The notes under the pieces: generated by a model
What the model was told of the DNA's origin: nothing
Database searches by the model: none
Seen by the model: the letters and a program-made list of their open reading frames with translations, nothing else
Assembly: GCF_000381365.1 (NCBI RefSeq)
Contig: NZ_KB905466.1
Coordinates: forward strand, 928,693-992,692
Reading direction: 5' to 3'
Length of the DNA stretch: 64,000 nucleotides
DNA from: Bacteroides salyersiae WAL 10018 = DSM 18765 = JCM 12988
GTDB lineage: Bacteria; Bacteroidota; Bacteroidia; Bacteroidales; Bacteroidaceae
In this document: one piece after another, positions 60,709 to 64,000 of the stretch
How the letters are laid out: every line of letters starts with the position of its first letter
Position numbering within the stretch: position 1 is the first letter of the stretch
Made by a program: the position numbers and the translations under genes

Positions 60709-63225
60709 TTATTTCCTTTTATTTCTAAGATAATGATCCAATGACTTCATAAAGACACCACCAACTACCGAACGTGCCCGAAAATTAATATAATCAGCAT
60801 TCAATGTTTCATACCAATCGCCTAAAGGAACTCTTGAGGAAGTTTCATTCACATATTTCCAAATAGGTCGTATCAGCTCCTGAAAGTCACTCTCCGAATC
60901 GGCCATGGTAGCGCTCCATACTGTATCATCTATTTTGCCCCATGTGAAGCGATTATCCAAAGGTAATCCATATTTATTCTGGTTTTTCAGATAGAAAGCA
61001 ACTTCCTTTTTCATTATTTCAGTAGGCAACACATTCATTCCCAAAGTTTTGTCCCACACAAAATTATACTTCTGACTCCAAGTATCCGGCCGATCAAAAG
61101 CCAAGCGATAATGGTCTCCATCATTAGCCTTACGTTCCCATTCAATAGCCATCTTTTTAGCCATCTCAGTATATTTCTTAGCTTCCTCCGGTTTATTTAA
61201 CATTTTAGCCAGACGTCCATAACCAGCAATAGCCATTATAGCTTTAGCGGATAGATTTGCATTATGTGCCAAATGTCCTGCAAAATCTTCAGTACATAAC
61301 TGATTTTCAGGGTCCAGTCCCTCCTCTGCCAGATAATTACTCCAAATAGTCAATGTTTCCCAATGTTTGGCTGCATAGTCCGCATTTCCATCAGCAATAG
61401 CAATCGCCGTTGTCATAATCAACATATTTCCTGTTTCTTCCACAGGCATGTCTTCCTGATAAGTTTGCCCATTTGCCAATGGATATGTACCAACATCGTG
61501 TGCTGCAAAGTTTTTTTTCCAACGTCCGGACTCACTATAATCAAATATAAAATTCAGCATGGCTTTCATTATTTCCGTATTATACTGGATAAAAACAGGA
61601 CAAGAAGGATACGTCACATCCACTGTACCAATAGATCCATTACTATTATTCTCTTTTGAAAAAAAGAACAATTCATCTTCAGGACCTAAGACCAATTTAT
61701 GAGCCGCTACCGCCTGACGATAAGAAGCAGCACAAAGTTCGGCATACTGTTGTCCACCAGCTTCAACCGCATCTTTCATCACCTTATAATCCCACTCGTC
61801 ACATCTCTGCATGGTTTTGGTATAGTTTTTTCGGGCATCGGCCAATGCAGCTTCCATCGTCGGATATTTTTTCTTCCAATACGCCTTCAAGTTTTGCCCG
61901 AAGTATTGGACAGAGGCAATGTCGTCATAGCCAATCATCAGATAGCCTTCTGCTTTTTGTTCTTTCACATTACCCATATTTTCACTATACGCCAAGAGGG
62001 TTTCGTCCTTATCTAACCGTGCGGATGTCCGGGTTGTTTTTGTAACTGGCAGTATTCCTTTTTCGGCAAAACTCTTCTGAATAGATACTGGAGCCCCCAT
62101 AGACATATCAGAGGCTTCCGTCTGTTTACCTGCCAGATAAAAATACCCCCAATCAATACAAATGATATCACCGCTTTTACCTAAAACATTCTGTTCTAAA
62201 GTTCCTGTTTTTAGTACATGAATGCCAGAAGATTGATAGCTTTCTACACTAACCTCTTGTTCCGGGCTGTTAACTGCCCATTTGGGAGTTGCAGAGAAAT
62301 AGATCTGTACATCATGTGCACGCTTGTCCAACGACCGAACTTCATAACTAATATAATTAACCGGACTACTCAATAAATCCAGATCGGTAAGAACCAATGG
62401 ACTCGTAAACTTCAAATCCAATTGCACTGGACCGCAATAAAAAGAATAATAAGTTTGAGTAGGTAATACATTCACCTTTATTTGTTCGGCCTCCGTACCA
62501 AAAAAGGACTCTACCTCATCCTCGGTAAAAAGGCCAAAATCAACATAAGCTCCTCCCATCGTATTATGGCAATGAGCTGCAATAAGATTATCTTCTGATG
62601 TCAGAGATTTCACTTGTTCCGCATCCAAAGGTTGCACAACATAGTTTCTCCACTTATATCCTGTGTTCACCAGCATCTGCCCATTCAGATACAATTCAAA
62701 AATATCGTCATGTGAATAAATCAGATATAACTTTTTCTTGATAACATTTTTATGATCGATTGAGAATTTCCGGCGTATCCAAATATCCCCCTGGCTCCAT
62801 CCGGTTTTAACGTGAGACATATCAGCACTTCCAAATGCCCCCACACCTGCCTGCCATCCCACATCATTATACTCTTTTTTATACCAATCGGCCAAAGGCA
62901 ATGTATTTGTATATTTAGCCTGCCATTCTTCGTTCCGAGCATCTTTTAGTATTGCTTTTAATACTTGCTTATCCTTCCCCATAAAACGATAGCATTTACC
63001 ATCTACTCTCAAAACACCTACTAAAGGATGTTCTGTTCCCGTCCAATGCCTGACGTCATCTTCATACAGTTTATCAGTATGCGACCACGCAGAAATATAA
63101 GGGTCAATTGTAATCAATGGATAAGCAGGAGCCCTGAAATGAGAAGCCGGCACTTCTTTATTATTCCCAGCTTCTACATAAAAAGACAAAAAACTTAATA
63201 GTAAAAGTAAAATATTTTTCTTCAT
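60709..63225 (-). CDS. DUF4965/DUF5127 glutaminase-like exported protein
   Basis: 838 residues from the ATG at 63225, which gives a signal peptide MKKNILLLLLSFLSFYVEAG; the longer frame starts at a TTG. The order LITIDPYISAWS, then a beta-sandwich, then SCPVFIQYNTEIMKAMLNFI and YGRLAKMLNKPEEAKKYTEMA is that of the DUF4964-DUF5127-DUF4965 family, annotated glutaminase-like after a fungal enzyme. The C-terminal half is an (alpha/alpha)6 barrel as in many glycosidases. Activity is not known in Bacteroides. Its place beside GH51 suggests carbohydrate work. Confidence 0.82.
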   Translation of the reverse strand: MKKNILLLLLSFLSFYVEAGNNKEVPASHFRAPAYPLITIDPYISAWSHTDKLYEDDVRHWTGTEHPLVGVLRVDGKCYRFMGKDKQVLKAILKDARNEEWQAKYTNTLPLADWYKKEYNDVGWQAGVGAFGSADMSHVKTGWSQGDIWIRRKFSIDHKNVIKKKLYLIYSHDDIFELYLNGQMLVNTGYKWRNYVVQPLDAEQVKSLTSEDNLIAAHCHNTMGGAYVDFGLFTEDEVESFFGTEAEQIKVNVLPTQTYYSFYCGPVQLDLKFTSPLVLTDLDLLSSPVNYISYEVRSLDKRAHDVQIYFSATPKWAVNSPEQEVSVESYQSSGIHVLKTGTLEQNVLGKSGDIICIDWGYFYLAGKQTEASDMSMGAPVSIQKSFAEKGILPVTKTTRTSARLDKDETLLAYSENMGNVKEQKAEGYLMIGYDDIASVQYFGQNLKAYWKKKYPTMEAALADARKNYTKTMQRCDEWDYKVMKDAVEAGGQQYAELCAASYRQAVAAHKLVLGPEDELFFFSKENNSNGSIGTVDVTYPSCPVFIQYNTEIMKAMLNFIFDYSESGRWKKNFAAHDVGTYPLANGQTYQEDMPVEETGNMLIMTTAIAIADGNADYAAKHWETLTIWSNYLAEEGLDPENQLCTEDFAGHLAHNANLSAKAIMAIAGYGRLAKMLNKPEEAKKYTEMAKKMAIEWERKANDGDHYRLAFDRPDTWSQKYNFVWDKTLGMNVLPTEIMKKEVAFYLKNQNKYGLPLDNRFTWGKIDDTVWSATMADSESDFQELIRPIWKYVNETSSRVPLGDWYETLNADYINFRARSVVGGVFMKSLDHYLRNKRK

Positions 63226-63233
63226 AATTATAC

Positions 63234-64000
63234 TCAAATTCCTGACGTATTCAATTTTCTAACATATAAGTTATCTTCTGTCAAAACATATAACTCATTC
63301 ATATCTTTACCACCCAAACATAAAGAATGTATTTGTTCACCGGGTATTGGTAATATAGCTCTTACCAACCCCTCTCTGTCACAAACCTGAACTCCCAGCA
63401 GAGTCGCTACATAAAGATACCCCCTGCTGTCAAATACCATATTTCCGTTTTCAGAAGCAAAAGAATCATTGGTACTATGCAATCTGTAATAAGGCTGTTT
63501 ATCAGAGAATAAATCGTTTTCCGAGGGAACATAAGAATATATCCATTGGGAATTTACTCTCCTCTGTACTAAACGTGAATGATCAGGATATATAGCCAAA
63601 AACTTCCCTCCTACCTCATCTTCATCTATTTTTTCTTTTGATTTTCTGTTCAAATTTACTTTCCATAATATATTTCCATTATCTTTCTGCTGAACTGTAT
63701 ATACTACTGATTCATCCACCGGTAAAATACTTTCGGTCCCTTGCATCCCCTTCAGCAATATGTCACGTTTATCATTCATGAGTCTACCCGACGAATCCAA
63801 TAATAACAAGTTATTATACAATACACCTACCAAAGAGCAATCAGAGAATCGACCTAAATTCTGTATACCATCCTGATTCAGTTTATGGATATTCTGATCA
63901 ATTGTTTGAAATATAATATCTCCGGAATTATTGGCAAACAGGCTACTGGATATTACTCCTGGTAACTCTATCTCCTGCCACTGTGATTGACTGTCTATAA
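63234..64000 (-). CDS. SMP-30/NHL-like beta-propeller protein, cut by the window edge
   Basis: At least 255 residues are visible; the frame is open at 64000, so the N-terminus is outside. The visible part has repeated blades such as LLLDSSGR, MVFDSRGYLYVATLLGVQVCDREG and LCLGGKDMNELYVLT, as in SMP-30/gluconolactonase and similar propellers. The last blades suggest a lactonase or sensor-like protein. It ends 8 bp before the ATG of the DUF4965 gene, so they are cotranscribed. The full domain set cannot be judged. Confidence 0.7.
   Translation of the reverse strand, partial: IDSQSQWQEIELPGVISSSLFANNSGDIIFQTIDQNIHKLNQDGIQNLGRFSDCSLVGVLYNNLLLLDSSGRLMNDKRDILLKGMQGTESILPVDESVVYTVQQKDNGNILWKVNLNRKSKEKIDEDEVGGKFLAIYPDHSRLVQRRVNSQWIYSYVPSENDLFSDKQPYYRLHSTNDSFASENGNMVFDSRGYLYVATLLGVQVCDREGLVRAILPIPGEQIHSLCLGGKDMNELYVLTEDNLYVRKLNTSGI

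Overview
This window looks like chromosomal DNA of a gut Bacteroides (Bacteroidota). Directly visible support: repeated -7 boxes of the form TAnnTTTG (mostly TATCTTTG) in front of genes, DUF5063/DUF4836/DUF4270/DUF5687-type proteins, a hybrid two-component regulator of the polysaccharide-utilisation kind, and a fused NfnA-NfnB-like protein. I cannot name the species from sequence alone. No tRNA, rRNA, CRISPR array, integrase or insertion sequence was seen.

Layout. 1-12.5 kb is mostly conserved housekeeping: trxB (edge fragment), a LolA-like carrier and ftsK on the minus strand; then plus-strand DUF5063, a DEDDy 3'-5' exonuclease and an RlmI-like methyltransferase; a regulated nucleoside permease preceded by a small terminated leader RNA; a bifunctional nuclease, rsmE, a DUF4836 lipoprotein and an ABC ATPase/permease pair.

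12.5-20.5 kb is the accessory part, all on the minus strand: a transglutaminase-like lipoprotein, an O-antigen-ligase-like polytopic protein with a TPR tail, a lipoprotein plus C39-like cysteine peptidase that look like one gene split by a small lesion, three tandem paralogous small exported proteins of unknown function coupled by ATGA overlaps, and a decayed, internally deleted MG2/carboxypeptidase-regulatory-like gene. A structured four-copy AT-rich repeat lies just beyond it. This is the least explained locus and the best place to look for something undescribed.

20.8-45.8 kb returns to core functions: miaA, a diacylglycerol-kinase-like enzyme, kdsA, an M16 peptidase with a DUF5687/ABC pair, NlpC/P60 and TraB-like proteins, a HAD phosphatase, rplU-rpmA, serS, the NfnAB-like fusion, panC-panD, a lone GT5 starch-synthase domain, a DUF4270 lipoprotein, a glycogen set (debranching enzyme, GT4 synthase, GH57) and a rhomboid protease.

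45.9-64 kb is a minus-strand pectin/arabinan-type carbohydrate locus: an SMP-30-like beta-propeller (cut by the edge), a DUF4965 glutaminase-like protein, a GH51 arabinofuranosidase, a GxGYxYP protein, a CE12 rhamnogalacturonan acetylesterase, a CE8 pectin methylesterase, and the hybrid two-component regulator that probably controls them. A 48-bp nested dyad sits just upstream of the CE12 promoter and is a good candidate operator. No SusC/SusD pair is visible here.
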